A stretch of DNA of 60,000 bases, from positions 27,368,425 through 27,428,424 of the forward strand of contig CAIIXF020000010.1 of the NCBI GenBank assembly GCA_903813345.2. Reading direction: 5' to 3'. Positions 58,744 to 60,000 of the stretch are shown in pieces. Position numbers and translations under genes: made by a program. Positions within the stretch are counted from its first letter, which is position 1. The number at the start of each line of letters is the position of its first letter. The stretch comes from Owenia fusiformis (lineage: Eukaryota > Annelida > Polychaeta > Sabellida > Oweniidae). The notes under the pieces were generated by a model. The model was not told the origin of the DNA and did not search any database. It was given only the letters and a program-made list of their open reading frames with translations.

Positions 58744-59670
58744 CTTGCTTGACTACTCATAGAAAACAGGTAAATGAATCAGATTTTATTGCATACATTA
58801 CAGTATAACCTCCTCCCAATGGTATGATAGCAGGAATTGAAAAAATACAACACCCATTTAGTCAAGTGAGCCACCATAAAATGCTCCAAATGTAAAGAAT
58901 GTACAAGTAAATTGATATCTTGATTTAACCCATTTTTTGTTATATTATTCACTTTAGGATTTAAGCCCTGGACTCCGTGCATTTGGGACTGATTATCATT
59001 CAACAAAGGTATTGTTTCAAACTTTGAACGAGATACTTAACAATGAGTGCTAAGTTTAGGAAACAATGCTTGAGTGGAATGAATCAGTCACAATGCATTG
59101 AGCCTTGGGCTTCAATTCAAAACGTCCATTTGACCTGCATTAAAGCACTTGGCTAGTTATTCCATATGATACTATTAAGTTTATTGTAATGCAGTTATAT
59201 GAAATAGCATGCTCTGATTGGCTCGACGATTGGACACACCTTTCCTAGCTTTGTGTGAATTCCTATAGTGCACGTGCATTTAATTTGGAAAAATTGTTTC
59301 ATTCCATTGCATTCTCATCACCATTTTACACTCAAAGGTTATGAAAAATGCTATAGAAATATTTTTGTAAGGGTTGGAATACTTTGATGTTGGAATGATG
59401 TTGAAAGAATCCAAGATGTAAATATATCACAGTAAGGGAGATTAAACATGACATTAATTCTCATGTATAATATTGAATCAGACTTCAATTTGACAGGGAT
59501 ATCTAATATTAGTTTGTTACCATGACAATGTATTAAAATAATTGTATTACTATAGATCAATGACAGTTTATTGACACAAAAATTGTGGTTGGGAATTTTT
59601 AGCATTATTTTTCAACATTAGTTCTTATTCATTTGGCTTTGGGCAATATTCTTTGTTAAAAAAAGATCAC
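58744..59670. other. Non-coding stretch between the repeat domain and the tRNA gene
   Basis: 59040-59110 is an inverted relative of 46340-46420 (AATGCATTG, CATTCCACTCAAG). The open frames at 58779-59006 and 59351-59605 show no domain. Confidence 0.4.
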
Positions 59671-59677
59671 AAAAAAA
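59671..59677 (-). terminator. RNA polymerase III terminator of the tRNA gene
   Basis: Seven Ts on the minus strand, three bases after the tRNA 3' end. This is the standard Pol III stop signal. Confidence 0.8.
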
Positions 59678-59680
59678 TAT

Positions 59681-59752
59681 TAGCAGAGCAAGGTTTCGAT
59701 CCTCGGACCTCTGGGTTATGGGCCCAGCACGCTTCCACTGCGCCACTCTGCT
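59681..59752 (-). tRNA. Initiator tRNA-Met (anticodon CAT)
   Basis: The minus strand reads AGCAGAGTGGCGCAGTGG, a full cloverleaf of 72 nt without CCA and without an intron. Initiator hallmarks are visible: A1-U72 acceptor pair, three consecutive G-C pairs at the base of the anticodon stem (GGGCCCATAACCC), and A54 and A60 in the T-loop (ATCGAAA). The T-stem (CGAGG/CCTTG) pairs with one G-U. The stems are intact and a T-run terminator follows, so the gene looks functional. It delivers methionine at translation start. Confidence 0.96.
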
Positions 59753-60000
59753 GCTATGTCTCACTGGCGGTTAAAAAACAATTTTAGGAAAGCGATGGCT
59801 GATGCAATACCCTGAAGCAGAGGTTAAGGAGGCGTATAGCCTTTTTATTTTTTCGTGAAACCACTCAGTAAAATTACGATTTCTTTGCAACCTGATGTCC
59901 AATCAAGATCAATCAAGTATCTATGCGTTCCTGACACGTTTGGGCGTCCGGGAATAACAATGTCTACCCGAACGTTTAACACGCAAAATTGACTTAACAC
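59753..60000. other. Right window end
   Basis: It lies just upstream of the tRNA gene on the minus strand. I see no further feature. Confidence 0.4.

Overview
The window is nuclear DNA from an AT-rich animal genome, most likely a marine invertebrate. It has GT-AG introns in standard phases, a 21.5-kb first intron, a cytosolic initiator tRNA with metazoan features, many cut-and-paste transposons and extensive tandem repeats. The gene content fits a lophotrochozoan or basal deuterostome, but I cannot fix the phylum from sequence alone. Few of the open reading frames are real genes; most are chance frames or frames kept open by tandem repeats.

Left end (1-3.7 kb): the first 53 codons of a DnaJ/Hsp40 protein on the minus strand, running off the window edge. 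Between it and the next gene lies a 1.02-kb foldback transposon (1824-2845) with ~425-bp inverted arms and a 5-bp ATACT target duplication.

3.75-31.1 kb: one complete eight-exon gene on the plus strand. The exons join in frame to 1146 bp, or 381 residues. The product has a signal peptide, three Ig domains and a C-terminal GPI-anchor signal, which is the layout of IgLON/lachesin/neurotrimin-type neural adhesion molecules. Intron 1 carries minisatellites, including about 64 copies of a 21-bp unit. In intron 6 a 34-bp minisatellite runs directly into the exon 7 splice acceptor.

31.4-58.7 kb: a repeat-rich domain with mirror symmetry. Both outer ends carry the same mariner-like end (TA/CAGGGTGTTC...) facing outward, as 0.56- and 0.96-kb inverted arms. 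Inside them is a second inverted pair of unique-type sequence (34.0-35.97 kb against 55.67-56.52 kb). Further in are the same satellite families, again in opposite orientation: AAGGTCA-rich repeats and a ~135-bp repeat. A 32-bp satellite occupies the left half only. This could be one giant inverted-repeat element of 27.3 kb or an inverted segmental duplication. Younger insertions can be dated within it by target duplications and empty sites: a hAT with a BED-finger remnant (34519-35494), a CTATT-flanked element (33199-33994), a Mutator-like MITE with a 9-bp duplication (46848-47292), a hAT nested inside another hAT (49210-49859 in 48899-50034), small hAT MITEs, and a foldback palindrome (48426-48836).

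Right end (58.7-60 kb): a minus-strand initiator tRNA-Met gene (59681-59752) with a Pol III terminator. No other coding gene is visible there.
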